A stretch of 50,681 nt of DNA from Clostridiaceae bacterium. Its GTDB lineage: Bacteria > Bacillota > Clostridia > SK-Y3. Positions 17,358 through 29,200 of the stretch are shown here, piece by piece. The position numbers and the translations under genes were made by a program. The notes beneath the pieces are model-generated. The model did not search any database. It was not told the origin of the DNA and saw nothing but the letters and a program-made list of their open reading frames with translations. The stretch is taken from contig JAAYHJ010000027.1 in the NCBI GenBank assembly GCA_012735465.1, positions 1 to 50,681 on the forward strand, read 5' to 3'. Each line of letters starts with the position of its first letter. Within the stretch, counting starts at the first letter, position 1.

Positions 17358-20141
17358 TTATTTATCGATAGGATCGGATTTTCCCCATTTTGCAATTAAT
17401 GCCTGCTTTTCTGCTTCAGTGATTGGGAAAATAACTCCATGGGTCGCACCTGACGGCATTCTGTATGTACCTGCTGCAGGGAACTGGAATTGTAAGCTGC
17501 TGATATCATAAGTATACAGCGGTATAAATCCTCTTCTCTGTCCTGCAGCATATTCATCAACCATCAGGCCCCATTTATCCTCACCGTTAAACTTGAACAA
17601 TCCCGGTCCTTCATAACCGCCGGATAAACCGTTAATGTACACTCTATCGGACCATTCTGTGTGGAGAATCTGGGGAGCCGTCTGTATAAATATGCTGTTA
17701 TTATATTCATCCTTACTTACCCTGTAATAAGTATCCCCTGCTTTAATCATGGTTGTGTCTATAACACCGGTGTTTGCTCTAAAGGCAGGTACAAACAGTT
17801 GCGGCTCAGTAAACGTAATGAAATCCCTTGTCTTTGCAATATAAACGCTCTTCTTTCCTTCTGCAAGCATGTGTGCAGACCAGTATACAAGATATTCTCC
17901 TGTCTTTTCATCATAAATTGCTTCAGGAGCCCAGGTACATCCGGCACCTTCCGGTGCAATCTTAACCATTCTCTGCTCGGACCAGTTAATCAGGTCATTG
18001 GATTCCCAAATCATGATCGAATCGCTTCCCTGGGTTGCATATTCATTCCAATTACCAGCCCTGGCATCCAGGTCCGTGGCCATCAGATAGAATTTATCGC
18101 CTTCCGGTGAACGGATGATATACGGGTCGCGCAATCCCTTTGTACCCATGGTGGATTCTATTGTAGGATTAGCATTATTCAAATCATACCACCACAGAGC
18201 ATCATCGCTTATACCAAAGTGGATTTTCTGAACTTCTTCCCTGCCTGCTATTCTTTGGAAACCTGCATATAAGTATCCTGTCAATGGAGGCATTTCATAT
18301 TTAGCTCTTACTCTTACGTTAAACTCTCTTGTAAACTTTGGCTTGTACCCCGGGATGTACAGTGTTGCTTTTAATTTAACATATTGATCTTTATCGCCTC
18401 TCGTTACAACACCGGCAGGTGTCGGGTCATAACCTTCATTGGGTATGTCTTCTGTGGTTATAATACCTTCCGGTACAGCTTTCCATACAATTTTTACCCC
18501 GTCTTTGCTTGTGGGCAATGTAATGTTGCCGCGTATATCGTACTGATTATGTATATACAGGCTGTCCCTAACTTCTTTTATCTTTGCCACTATATTCGAT
18601 GGAGTTGTATCTATTTCAAATACCTCGGACAAGGGCTGCATTTTACTGTCATCTATTGTTGTACCATCCCATACTAATACTCTAACCCTATGGTCAGTGA
18701 CATCGGACGGAAGCTTAAATCCTGCATTTAATCTTTCTGTAGCACCCAATGCAATTTCTTTTGATATATATGATACGTTAATCATTCTGTTATAGCTGTC
18801 ATATAATGCAACAATGGCAATAACGGAAGCATCATTTCCGCTCTTGTTGGTTACGTAAACTTTTGCATCAAACGTAACTCCAGGCTTCAGGCTGTCAATG
18901 TTAGGAATAACCTCTACCGTATAAGGTTCAAAAACGTCAAATACAGTTACATTTGCCACTGCCTTTATATCCGTTCCTTCCACCGTTCCTTCAACCGTGA
19001 AGGGTTCAACCTTTTTAAGTTTTTCATAGTCAATCACGTCCCAAACCACGTCTACCAGGCTTTCGGTTCCGTTATTATACCTTACCTTTACCTTTTCAGG
19101 CAGCTCAGGTAAAATATATAACTCGGTAAAAACTTCCACAGGATCAATGCTTTCAATTTTCAGTTTTAATACGGTTATGTTTGCCACGGCCTTTTTATCC
19201 GTACCGGCTACCGTTCCATATACGGTAAAACTACCTTCTTTATCGTACTGCTGCGGATCAATTGGATCCCAGACAACACCTACTTCCCCGGTGGAGCCAT
19301 CATTAAATTTAACCGTTACAAAACCAGGTAACTTGGGAGCATCTTTTTCAAAGATTACAATATCTACAGGTGAAATTTCTTCTATAACATAATCCTCCAT
19401 TTTATACAATGCCATGATTTCCGATTCGCCCAAGGCTCTGTTATAAATGCGGAAATCATCAATTAAACCGTCCAAATAGGGATCTGGCCATTGGGACCTA
19501 CCGATAAAGTTTTTAGTTGTTTCCCCAAGATCACGAGGTCTAAGGGTAACATTGTTGTTTACTGCAACCTGTACGCCATTTTCGTATAATTTTACCGTGT
19601 TACCGGATTGGGTAACGGCAACATGCTTCCACTCACCAGTCCCCAAACCTGCGTTTCTTCCAGTTATTTGCTCTGCACCATTGCTTCCAACGGTAATGGC
19701 ATACCTGAACCTTGGATTATTTCCTGCATAAGGAGACAGGAACATATACTCGGTGGTATTTGACCCAAAGTCAAATATTCTTGCCCATGTACTGTTGGTG
19801 TCGACTTTAACCCAGGTGGCAATTGTGAAGTCTTCCACATCTTTCATTATACCCTGCGGCAATTCTACGTACGGAGCATTACTGTCACTACTGCCGCCAG
19901 TCATATTAACAGCGTTACCTATTTTACCTTCTGTGGTTGCTGCACCGTTTCTATAGTATGCATTATTTCCTTTCCCGGAAGAGTCATAAGCTATGGTTCC
20001 TCCCGTTTCGTCAAATTTGTACCATGCAATCAAGCCAGGTATTACCTCATCTTCAGCGGATGCGGATACAACGGGTATACTCATAAACATTCCCACTGAC
20101 ATGACCATGACCAGTAACAATGATATTGCTTTTTTACTCAC
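17358..20141 (-). CDS. Secreted LamG / Ig-like / GH43 glycoside hydrolase
   Basis: 927-aa exported enzyme. Signal peptide 1-30 (SIPVVSASAEDE); LamG domain about 32-248; two group-4 bacterial Ig-like domains (about 253-326 and 328-400); an accessory beta domain (405-511) also present at the C-terminus of the large GH43 protein at 1561-6684; an atrophied Ig-like domain (about 515-612); and a C-terminal GH43 five-blade propeller (about 618-927). Catalytic acids are visible: D672 (RDPYI), D795 (VIDTTM) and E844 (YEGPG), plus WAPEA at 737-741. It is expected to cut arabinan, arabinoxylan or a similar polymer outside the cell. The start is GTG at 20141, with a G-rich site (GAGGGGG) about 10 nt upstream. 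Confidence 0.88.
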   Translation of the reverse strand: MSKKAISLLLVMVMSVGMFMSIPVVSASAEDEVIPGLIAWYKFDETGGTIAYDSSGKGNNAYYRNGAATTEGKIGNAVNMTGGSSDSNAPYVELPQGIMKDVEDFTIATWVKVDTNSTWARIFDFGSNTTEYMFLSPYAGNNPRFRYAITVGSNGAEQITGRNAGLGTGEWKHVAVTQSGNTVKLYENGVQVAVNNNVTLRPRDLGETTKNFIGRSQWPDPYLDGLIDDFRIYNRALGESEIMALYKMEDYVIEEISPVDIVIFEKDAPKLPGFVTVKFNDGSTGEVGVVWDPIDPQQYDKEGSFTVYGTVAGTDKKAVANITVLKLKIESIDPVEVFTELYILPELPEKVKVRYNNGTESLVDVVWDVIDYEKLKKVEPFTVEGTVEGTDIKAVANVTVFDVFEPYTVEVIPNIDSLKPGVTFDAKVYVTNKSGNDASVIAIVALYDSYNRMINVSYISKEIALGATERLNAGFKLPSDVTDHRVRVLVWDGTTIDDSKMQPLSEVFEIDTTPSNIVAKIKEVRDSLYIHNQYDIRGNITLPTSKDGVKIVWKAVPEGIITTEDIPNEGYDPTPAGVVTRGDKDQYVKLKATLYIPGYKPKFTREFNVRVRAKYEMPPLTGYLYAGFQRIAGREEVQKIHFGISDDALWWYDLNNANPTIESTMGTKGLRDPYIIRSPEGDKFYLMATDLDARAGNWNEYATQGSDSIMIWESNDLINWSEQRMVKIAPEGAGCTWAPEAIYDEKTGEYLVYWSAHMLAEGKKSVYIAKTRDFITFTEPQLFVPAFRANTGVIDTTMIKAGDTYYRVSKDEYNNSIFIQTAPQILHTEWSDRVYINGLSGGYEGPGLFKFNGEDKWGLMVDEYAAGQRRGFIPLYTYDISSLQFQFPAAGTYRMPSGATHGVIFPITEAEKQALIAKWGKSDPIDK

Positions 20142-20281
20142 CCTACACTACCCCCTCGTTAATTTTAATTTTTACATTGTTTTAAAATGATATCAAAAAA
20201 TATCAAATAAAATGAAAAGAGATGAAGTAAGTAAAATTTTGTACAATTTTTTTATATAATTTGAATAATATGTACATGCTT

Positions 20282-20310
20282 ATATTATCATAATTTTACA
20301 ATTAGGTCAA
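20282..20310 (-). promoter_or_regulatory. Promoter of the second GH43 gene
   Basis: On the minus strand, -35 TTGACC (20305-20310) and -10 TAATAT (20282-20287) are separated by 17 bp, giving a 5' leader of about 135 nt. The leader contains a small inverted repeat TGATAT-N6-ATATCA near 20190-20207. No other gene lies between 20142 and 20338. Confidence 0.55.
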
Positions 20311-20338
20311 TGAACCGCATGAAAATTACATGAATTTT

Positions 20339-22471
20339 CTAGCCTTTCAATCTTTCAGCCAGCATGGTATTGCGCTGTTGAATCTTATTATTTGATACGG
20401 CAATTCCCACGGCTTTCTTTGTTCCCACCAATACAAACACTTCCTTGGCACGGGTTACACAAGTATATAATAAATTTCTCTGCAGCATAAGATAATGCTG
20501 CATGGTAAAGGGCGCAACCACTATCTTGTATTCACTTCCCTGGCTTTTATGAACCGTAATAGCATAAGCCAACACCACTTCATCCAATTCTGTAACATCG
20601 TAATTAACATAATTCCCATCAAAACAAAGCACTAAGTTTTTATCTTCCATGTCAATTTTTACAATGGTCCCTATGTCCCCGTTAAATACATTTTTTTCAT
20701 AATTATTTTTTATCTGCATTACCTTGTCATTTAACCTGTATTCAATTCCGCCATACTTCAAGCTAATGTTGGTAGGATTTAAAGCATCCTGCAGCACAGC
20801 ATTCATATTTTGTGCTCCTGTTTCCCCCCTTTGCATGGGGCATAGCACCTGTATATCATTAATCGGATCAACCCCATAGTAGCGGGGTAGTCTTTTGCTG
20901 CAAAGTTCTTTTATGGTTTCCACTACTTTTTTCGGGTCTTCTTCTTCTATAAAGAAAAAATCACTCTCCCGCCCGGTCTTAAGGTTTGGCATATAACCCT
21001 TGTTAATGCGGTGGGCATTTGTTATTATTGCACTGCCCAGGGCCTGCCTGAAAATCCTGGTCAGGCATATTACTTTCACATACCCCGAATCTATAATATC
21101 TTTCAGCACATTGCCTGCGCCGACCGAAGGCAGCTGGTCCACATCCCCCACCAAAATCACCACTGTTTCATTGGTTACGGCTTTCAAAAGATTATACATT
21201 AAAATTATATCCACCATGGAAGTCTCATCAATAATGAGCACATCGCATTTCAGGGGATTATCCGCATTTTTCTGGTATCCCTCAGGAGGCCTATACTCGA
21301 GCAAACGATGTATGGTCTTTGCCTCCATACCGGTAGCTTCGGACATCCTTTTTGCCGCCCGTCCGGTAGGTGCAGCCAACAGCACCTTTTTACCCATCTT
21401 TTGAAACGCCCTTATAATGGCAAGGGTGGTGGTGGTTTTACCCGTACCCGGTCCGCCGGTCAATACCATGAACTTAGACATTACAGCAGTACGTATTGCA
21501 TCAATCTGCACTTGATCATATTTAATATTATGTTCCCTCTCTATTTCATGAATCAATTTATCTATATTTATAGGAATAATCCAGGTCTGCCCAGATACAA
21601 TTTCCCGTATCCGTTTTGCCGTCCCCGTTTCACTATAATAAAAAGCCGGGAGGTAAATGGCGTCCTTTTCATCCGCTATCACCGATTTTTCTTCTATCAT
21701 CCTGTCAATGGTATCGTTAATCATATCTTCTTCTATTTCAAGCATTTTTACCGCTTCAGAAATCAACTGTTCCCGTAAAGCATAGCAATGGCCGCTGTTG
21801 GAAAGCTCGTTTAACACATAAATAATACCCGCCCGGCAGCGTTCAAAGGATTTTTTTTCGAATCCAAGCTGCTGTGCAATTTTATCCGCTGTCTTAAAAC
21901 CAATGCCCCATATATCATCTGCCAGTCGGTATGGATTGCTTTTGACAATATTAATGCTTTCATTACCATAAGCCTTGTAAATCTTTATGGCATAAGCGGT
22001 GGAAACCCCATTGCTTTGGAGGAACAACATAACATTCTTTATCTCCTTTTGTTCCTGCCATGCTTTTTTAATCATGTCCAATCTTTTCTTACCTATTCCT
22101 TCCACATCCATAAGACGATCCGTATCCTCCTCAATAATCCTTAAAGTGTCTTCTTTAAAACGCCTGACTATTCTCCGGGCATAAACGGGCCCTATCCCTT
22201 TTATTAGCCCGCTGCCCAAATACTTTTCAATCCCTGCAATGGTAGCCGGAACCGATTCCCTATAGTCTATTGCATTAAACTGCTTCCCATACTTGGTATC
22301 GTACTTCCATGAACCCTTAAGGCGCAGCACCGCACCCACATTGACCGCTGCAAGATTACCCACAACGGTTACAAGCTCAGGAAAGCCCTTGCATCTTATT
22401 TTAATAACGCTAAAGCCATTTTCTTCATTTACAAATGTAATTCGTTCAACAACTCCAGTGATATATTCCAT
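20339..22471 (-). CDS. recD2: RecD2-type ATP-dependent DNA helicase
   Basis: 5'-3' SF1B helicase of 710 aa. The N-terminal OB-like and helix-hairpin-helix region (about 1-190, with VEGIGKKRLDMI and GIGFKTADKIAQQLGF) is diagnostic of RecD2 rather than RecD of RecBCD. The helicase core has Walker A GGPGTGKTTT (K345), motif II DETSMVD and a UvrD-like C-terminal VHKSQGSE. RecD2 acts in replication-fork maintenance and mismatch-related repair. Start: the ATG at 22471 gives the typical opening MEYITGVVERITFVNEENGF and follows GGTGAG; two in-frame GTGs upstream are less likely. It starts 27 nt after the addA stop, so it is third gene of an addB-addA-recD2 unit. Confidence 0.93.
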   Translation of the reverse strand: MEYITGVVERITFVNEENGFSVIKIRCKGFPELVTVVGNLAAVNVGAVLRLKGSWKYDTKYGKQFNAIDYRESVPATIAGIEKYLGSGLIKGIGPVYARRIVRRFKEDTLRIIEEDTDRLMDVEGIGKKRLDMIKKAWQEQKEIKNVMLFLQSNGVSTAYAIKIYKAYGNESINIVKSNPYRLADDIWGIGFKTADKIAQQLGFEKKSFERCRAGIIYVLNELSNSGHCYALREQLISEAVKMLEIEEDMINDTIDRMIEEKSVIADEKDAIYLPAFYYSETGTAKRIREIVSGQTWIIPINIDKLIHEIEREHNIKYDQVQIDAIRTAVMSKFMVLTGGPGTGKTTTTLAIIRAFQKMGKKVLLAAPTGRAAKRMSEATGMEAKTIHRLLEYRPPEGYQKNADNPLKCDVLIIDETSMVDIILMYNLLKAVTNETVVILVGDVDQLPSVGAGNVLKDIIDSGYVKVICLTRIFRQALGSAIITNAHRINKGYMPNLKTGRESDFFFIEEEDPKKVVETIKELCSKRLPRYYGVDPINDIQVLCPMQRGETGAQNMNAVLQDALNPTNISLKYGGIEYRLNDKVMQIKNNYEKNVFNGDIGTIVKIDMEDKNLVLCFDGNYVNYDVTELDEVVLAYAITVHKSQGSEYKIVVAPFTMQHYLMLQRNLLYTCVTRAKEVFVLVGTKKAVGIAVSNNKIQQRNTMLAERLKG

Positions 22472-22497
22472 TAAACTCACCACTTCTATTTTTTCAT

Positions 22498-25400
22498 CTA
22501 CATATTTAATATTTCTCCGTTGTCAAAAAGATAGATGTACTTTTCCTTAACCTTTTTACCCGTAAGCTTTTCCAAAGCCATGGCATAATAATTTATCTGG
22601 ATCTTATATCTTTCCCTAATCCTGTCAGCTCCGCCTTCAGGCATATAATCGCTTTTATAATCAATCAATACAATCCCGTCCGCTTCTTCAAAAAAGCAGT
22701 CAATGATCCCCTGCAGCAACACGGTTTCTTCGCCGCACATCCCGTCCTCCATGTCCTTGTAAAGTTCATGGCAGGGAATTTCTATGTTGAAGGGTACTTC
22801 ACGATAAATTTTTTCCGCTTTAAGCATCCTTTTACCCAGGGGCGACTGCAAAAAGCCCCGTATCTTTGCCATATCCACACTTTTTGCCTGTTGTTCGGTT
22901 ATCAGATCCTTTTCTATCATAGCTCTTACCTGAGCTTCAATATCCTCACACCCATAATCCAGGTGCTGCATTATGCAGTGCATTGCGGTTCCCGCTTCAG
23001 CAGCACTTAAGCCCCTTTTTTCCTGGAGGAACAAGGGCTTTTTAATGAGAGCCGGTTGGTACTCAATAAAAGCTCCTGCTTCTTCAGCCATTTCCGCATC
23101 AAACCGCCTCTTTAACTCGGTAACCGAAACCTTTGCCGGCACCCTAGTTACTTTATCAAAGGAATAGTCCCAGCTTAATCTCTTGGATATTTCTTCTGCA
23201 AATTCTGAAAGCTCATCTTCCCCTTTTTTCTCCAATTCATCCAGCCATTTAAGGAAATCGTTTTCCCTGTGCTCCTCAGCAATATTTTCATTTGAAACGG
23301 CGTTTTTGCTCCATATCCTTATATCCCACAGGGACGGGTCATCAATGAGTAAACCTTTGAATTCACTTCCAAACAAAGGATTATCCCTCAAGCCGCTGCA
23401 CCTTTTATGCCTTATAAGGGCAGGTACAATCCAGTCAAGGTAGCTCCTGCTTTTTAACATTTCATATGCCGGGAACTTGTCTTCCTTCACACTTGCATTG
23501 GCAGACCATCTGGCTGCTTCTTTGGGCAGGTTATTTACATGTCCTGTAATAATAAATTTTTCCTTTGCCCTTGTTAAAGCAACATAAAGTATCCTCATTT
23601 CCTCTGACAGGGTTTCGGCTTTTATCTTCTGCATTATTGCCTGCCTGGCTGCAGAAGGCCAGGACAGCCTCAGCTTATGGTCCACTACCTTCGGACCAAA
23701 ACCCAAGTCCTGATGCAATAATATACTTTTTTTCATATCCTTAAAATTAAACTGTTTACCGCAACCGGCAAGTATCACCACCGGGAACTCCAGTCCCTTG
23801 CTTTTATGGATGCTCATAATCCGCACCACGTTATCATTTTCGCTTAAAATTTTAGCACTTCCCATATCTCCCTTGCTGCTCTTTAGCTTATCAATAAAGC
23901 GTATAAAATTAAAAAGGCCTTTATAACTGGTTTCTTCAAACTGCCTTGCCCGTTCAAATAAAATCCTTAAGTTTGCCTGCCTTTGTGGTCCTGCCGGCAT
24001 TGCCCCCACCATGCTATAATACCCCGTATCATTATACAGCTGCCATATAAGCTGGTCGGTGGACATGTACAAAGACATATCCCTCCATTTTTGCAGGTTT
24101 TCAAGAAACTCTATTGCTTTTTTATTAATATCCCCCTGGCCGCTCTGGGCCAGTTTTTTAAGTGCATCAAAAAGCAATCCCTTTTTTTGGACCAGCCTCA
24201 GCTCCGCCAGTTCATCCGTTGTAAAACCAACAATGGGAGAACGCAGCACCGCAAGCAAAGGTATATCCTGCAATGGGTTATCAATAATCTGTAACAGTGA
24301 TAACATAACCTGCACTTCCACCGTCTTAAAAAAGCCGGTACCGGTATCAGCAAAAGAAGGGATCCCCATCTGGGACAGTTCATTTACAAAAACATCCGAC
24401 CAGTTTTTTGAAGTCCGCAGCAGTATAACAATATCCCGAAACTCAACCTTACGATACTCCTTCTTATCATTGTCAAAAACACAAAAATACCTTCCCTCTT
24501 CATCGGGCTTCATCAATTCAAGTATTCTCCGCCCAACCAGCCTTGCTTCACACTGTATATTATCAAGTATCTCCTCTTCTTCTGCCCCCGTCTCTTCTTC
24601 CTTTTCCTCAAGGTCAGGTACCTCTGCCGCATCGGTTTCAATAAGATGGAATTCTACCTCTCCCCCTATAACCTTGTCGCGCATATCACTTTGTAAAAAG
24701 ACCGCTCCCGGGTTTAAGGCTTCCCCATCATCATAATCCAATTCACCCACAGTAACGGACATGATTTGCTTAAATATAAAATTGACGGCATCCACCACTT
24801 CCTTACGGCTTCTGAAATTTTTAAATAAGAGTATCTTCCTGAAAAGGCTTCCCTTTTGTGGCAAATAGGTATTGTATTTTTCCAGGAACAATTCAGGCCG
24901 CGCCTGCCTGAATCTATATATGCTTTGCTTTACATCCCCTACCATAAATACATTGGGATTATTGGCATCCGTTTTGGAAATCATACTTATTATAATTTCC
25001 TGAACCATATTGCTGTCCTGATATTCGTCCACCAGTATCTCTGCAAAGCGTTCCCTGTACCTCAGGGCTATTGGTGAAGGCTTTAGTTTGCCGTCTTCTC
25101 CCTTTTCCGATAAAATCTTAAGGCAAAGATGCTCCAGATCGTTAAAATCCACCACCGATTTACGGCTCTTCTTTTCTTCATATTTTTTGGAAAATTCCTT
25201 TACAAGGCGTACCAGGCATTTTATTTTTGGCTGCATCAGCTTTAAGTCGTTCACGATATCCTCTGAATTGGCCGCAACAAATTTATTGCAGATTTTTTTT
25301 ATCTCTTCTTTTACATTATTCCTGATTTTTTGAACAACATCTTTTTTGGCCAAATCAGCATCTGCACCTATTTTTCTTGGAAGAGCCGCAAATTTTATAC

Positions 25401-26247
25401 TTTTTAATGCATCAAAAAGCCTGTCCCACAGCTTTTCACCCTTATCATCAAGAATCTTCAGTATGGAATCAAAATTCGAAATATCCTTCCTGAATATCGG
25501 CCGGTATTCTTCCAGCCCTGAAGCATCCTTTAACATGTCCAAAGCACGAACCATTATTTCTTTCAGGCCTTCCAACTCAATCCTGATAGTGTCAATCAGT
25601 ATTTTGCCCCATACGGTTTCTGAAAAGTCCAGCCCTTCAGGAATATCAAACTTGTTGGTGTTTTCTTCCAACCACTCTTCCGGCCATGGGCTGCTTTGGA
25701 TAAAGTTATAAACGTCAAGCACCATATTTTGTAGCTCCTGGTCATCCCTGTTGTCCCCATAACACTCCAACAGCTCAAAAAAGTCTTCCTGCTCCTCTTC
25801 ATATTGCTGTTCAAAAAGCTCGTCCAAAGCTTCCAGCTTCATAAGAGTGCTTTCGGTATCGTCAGCAATTCTGAAACCCGGGTCTATATCTATGCTTTCC
25901 AAATTGCTTCTAATAACATCCAGGCAAAAGGAGTGGACAGTGGTAATGCTTGCTTTGCTCAACAGTATTAATTGCCTTTGGATGTTGCCGTCATTAGGGT
26001 TTCTTTCCAATATTGCCGAGATGGCCTGTCCAATTCTTTCCTTCATCTCCGTGGCTGCAGCATTTGTAAAGGTTACCACCAGCAGTTGATCAATATCTAT
26101 AGGATTATCCGCATCGGTTATCATGCGTAGGATTCTTTCCACCAAAACGGCAGTTTTTCCTGCTCCTGCCGCTGCCGCAACCAACAGGTTACCTCCTCTG
26201 CTGTCTATTGCATCCTGTTGTTCTTTTGTCCACTTGGTATCAGGCAT
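22498..26247 (-). CDS. addA: ATP-dependent helicase/nuclease subunit A
   Basis: UvrD-type 3'-5' helicase fused to a RecB-like nuclease, 1249 aa. It is the catalytic motor of the AddAB complex that processes double-strand DNA ends for RecA loading. Walker A is AAAGAGKT (K31) and Walker B/motif II is VDEYQDSN. Helicase motif VHKSKG appears as MSIHKSKGLEFPVV. The C-terminal nuclease motif DYKSDY lies at 1196-1201. It overlaps the addB stop by 8 nt, giving translational coupling and stoichiometric subunits. Length and motif order are normal for the family. Confidence 0.96.
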   Translation of the reverse strand: MPDTKWTKEQQDAIDSRGGNLLVAAAAGAGKTAVLVERILRMITDADNPIDIDQLLVVTFTNAAATEMKERIGQAISAILERNPNDGNIQRQLILLSKASITTVHSFCLDVIRSNLESIDIDPGFRIADDTESTLMKLEALDELFEQQYEEEQEDFFELLECYGDNRDDQELQNMVLDVYNFIQSSPWPEEWLEENTNKFDIPEGLDFSETVWGKILIDTIRIELEGLKEIMVRALDMLKDASGLEEYRPIFRKDISNFDSILKILDDKGEKLWDRLFDALKSIKFAALPRKIGADADLAKKDVVQKIRNNVKEEIKKICNKFVAANSEDIVNDLKLMQPKIKCLVRLVKEFSKKYEEKKSRKSVVDFNDLEHLCLKILSEKGEDGKLKPSPIALRYRERFAEILVDEYQDSNMVQEIIISMISKTDANNPNVFMVGDVKQSIYRFRQARPELFLEKYNTYLPQKGSLFRKILLFKNFRSRKEVVDAVNFIFKQIMSVTVGELDYDDGEALNPGAVFLQSDMRDKVIGGEVEFHLIETDAAEVPDLEEKEEETGAEEEEILDNIQCEARLVGRRILELMKPDEEGRYFCVFDNDKKEYRKVEFRDIVILLRTSKNWSDVFVNELSQMGIPSFADTGTGFFKTVEVQVMLSLLQIIDNPLQDIPLLAVLRSPIVGFTTDELAELRLVQKKGLLFDALKKLAQSGQGDINKKAIEFLENLQKWRDMSLYMSTDQLIWQLYNDTGYYSMVGAMPAGPQRQANLRILFERARQFEETSYKGLFNFIRFIDKLKSSKGDMGSAKILSENDNVVRIMSIHKSKGLEFPVVILAGCGKQFNFKDMKKSILLHQDLGFGPKVVDHKLRLSWPSAARQAIMQKIKAETLSEEMRILYVALTRAKEKFIITGHVNNLPKEAARWSANASVKEDKFPAYEMLKSRSYLDWIVPALIRHKRCSGLRDNPLFGSEFKGLLIDDPSLWDIRIWSKNAVSNENIAEEHRENDFLKWLDELEKKGEDELSEFAEEISKRLSWDYSFDKVTRVPAKVSVTELKRRFDAEMAEEAGAFIEYQPALIKKPLFLQEKRGLSAAEAGTAMHCIMQHLDYGCEDIEAQVRAMIEKDLITEQQAKSVDMAKIRGFLQSPLGKRMLKAEKIYREVPFNIEIPCHELYKDMEDGMCGEETVLLQGIIDCFFEEADGIVLIDYKSDYMPEGGADRIRERYKIQINYYAMALEKLTGKKVKEKYIYLFDNGEILNM

Positions 26248-29200
26248 TGCCTTCCCCCCTCTCTTGCATTAATTCCCATACCTCATCATCATTTTTATCA
26301 TTGAGAATCTTAAAGGAGTTTTCTTTCATTATCGTGTCAAACTGGCAAATAGGCAAGAAATTACAATATTCGCAGGAGTTAATATCATCCTTCTTATAAG
26401 GCTGTATGGACACATTTCCCTTCATGATTTCCGTACACAAGTCTTTTAATAGTTTTCTTACATACCCGCGAAGCAGCTTAAACTGCTCCATTGTAGCAAC
26501 GGAGCTGTTCTTTCCCAATGACCCGTCCTTTTTGATGGTTGCAGGTATTATTAGAGAATTTTTTTCGATGGTTTTATCCATTTCCCTTATAAGCTTTACA
26601 TCTGCAAGCAAAAGCCCTCTCATCTTAAGCTGCCTCATTATAGCCTGCTCAACCTCTTTTTCAGTTATCCTGCCATCAGCCTTTACAATTGGGTCATCCA
26701 CCTTAAAATAAAACATACCGCCGGGTAAATATTTCTCTTTTTCTTCCCCCCAAAGGGCATCCAAATAGGTGACAAGCTGAACCTGCAGGCCGTAAAACAC
26801 GTCTGACAGCTTAAAATCCTTGCTTCCCGATTTATAGTCCACAATTCTCAAATAGGTTCCGCTTTCGGTTTCAAGGGCATCCACCCTGTCAATTCTTCCC
26901 GTAAGCTTTATTTGTTCTCCCGAATCAAGCTCAATTATAATAGGCGGGTATTTTCCCTCATCTCCAAAGCCTACTTCGTATTCTACCGGCTCAAAACTAC
27001 TCCTTCGTATATGCTCGGCTATGAGCCAAACCGCCCTTGTTATCACCCTTTTTAGCCTTTTAGTAAGAACGGTATATCTTTTCGAAGCTACAATTGCCGA
27101 ACCCTGCATCCTCCGGAGCATCTCCTCCACAATTTGTGAAACCTTTTCTTCGCACCATTCCCGGTCAAAATCCCTCCAGGATATGTTTTCTTCTGAAACA
27201 AGCCTTGAAAAACTTTCAATAGCCATATGTATAAAAGTGCCCACATCGGGAGGTGTCAAACGATATATCTTTCGTTCCTTTGCACCAAGCCCGTATTGCA
27301 CATAATAAGCAAAAGGACAGGAAGTATATTTTTCCAGCCTGGACACGCTTAATATAACAGGGCTGCCATAAAGGGCAGCAATTTTATTCCTGCTTACCGG
27401 CTGGGCAATATTCTTATATTGAAAAGCTGAACGGACCAAACTGCATTTTTGTTTCCATTCTTCCTGTTGGCTGTACCAATGGTACACCTCCTGCCAAAGG
27501 GTATTAATCTCTTTTCCATCGGCCTTTTGGCGCAAAGCGGTAATCATATGTTTAAAAGATGGAGTTTTGCAGGATATGAGTTCCATATCCTCATCCGGTG
27601 AACCGGTGCTGATAATATTGCTGGTTTCGGTTATATTGGGAAAAATCTTGCGCAGCCGTGATATTACCATGGAAGGATAACAGGTTCCGCCTTCACTGTT
27701 TGCAATAGGCCAGCTTATCCTTAAATAATTTCCGGCAGTGGTCAATGCCCTATATACAAGATACTGCTCATCAAAAGCCTTTGTCTTAGTATCACTGGCT
27801 AATTCTACCCCTGCACCGGCCAGTATTGCCCTGTCCTGGTCCGAAAGAATACCTTCTTCCAGCTTTGCAGAAGGAAATACTCCGTCATTGGCACCCAGTA
27901 TTAAAAGTGCTTTTACTTCATGGCTTTTGGACCTTTCCAGGTTTCCAACCAATACTTGGTCTAAAGAAGCAGGAATAAGACCTATCTTATACTCATTTAT
28001 TCCTATCTTCAATACATTGGTAAAGCGTTCAATTCCAAAGGTTTCATCCCCCATGACCTCCACGATTTGGTCAAAGAGCTCCATTACAATATTCCACACC
28101 TGGGAATATTCATTTGCCAGATTCAAATTACCGCTTTTTTTAAAGGCATCAATGCTTTTTTCAATCTTTTCAGACACTTCAAGCTCACAAAGGAAATCAT
28201 AAAGGCTTTCGCAAAACTCGGACGCCTTTTTTCTTCCTTTTGTTTTTTGCCTGAATTTAAGCAAAGGACTCACAACCAAGGCCCGGGTTTCGTTTATAGC
28301 TTTAAGCATTTCCTCCTGTTCTTCCGGCCTTTTTTCATCCGGAACAAGACCGGGCTTCATTTTCCATTCTTGTTCATCGGTCCATTGACTGCCCTTTATC
28401 CCGCAAGCCAAAACATAGTTTTCCAGTTGGTCTATCCTTTCCTGGGCTATGCCGGTCATCCCGGTTTTAAGATAGCGGAACACCGACTCATAAGACCAGT
28501 TTTCAATAAAAATATCCAGCATGGATAGGATTAAACGAACCAGGGGATGGTTTGTAATTTCAACCTTTGCATCAATAAAGTATGGGATTCCATACTCGGT
28601 AAAAATAACTTCAACCAGTTTTTGATATTCATTAAGGTTTCCGGTCACAACAGCAATATCCCTGTATCTCATATTCTTTTCCCTGCATAAACGTATAATA
28701 TCCCTTGCAGCAGCTTCAACTTCCAAAAAGATATTACTGGATGAAAATAGGCATATATCCTTTGTCTTTTCTTCGTATTTTTTATATGGATAAGAATACA
28801 AAAAGCTTTCAAGGTGAGAAAGCTCCCTGCTTTTACTAAAACGGAACAACGGCTTTTCATCCATATGTACAACGGGCTCCCTTGGGATTCCCATTTCCCT
28901 GGCTATATTAAGTATTTTTTTATAGGTATTTTTTACCGGTGAAAAAATATCCACACCCCCGTAAAAACCCTCTTCTTCAAGGCAATCGGTACATAAGGTT
29001 ATATTCACCCTTTCCGCCTTTTGCAGCAGGCATGCAATCATTTTGTACTCCTGGGGTGTAAACCCGTCAAAGCCATCAATCCATATTTCGGCGCCGTCAT
29101 ACAGGGAAACTGAACCCATCTTTTCCGAAGCCACGGTTATATCATCATCCGCATCCCTGTATCTTTCTTTTATGGTTTTCTCAAAGGCAGAATAAATTAA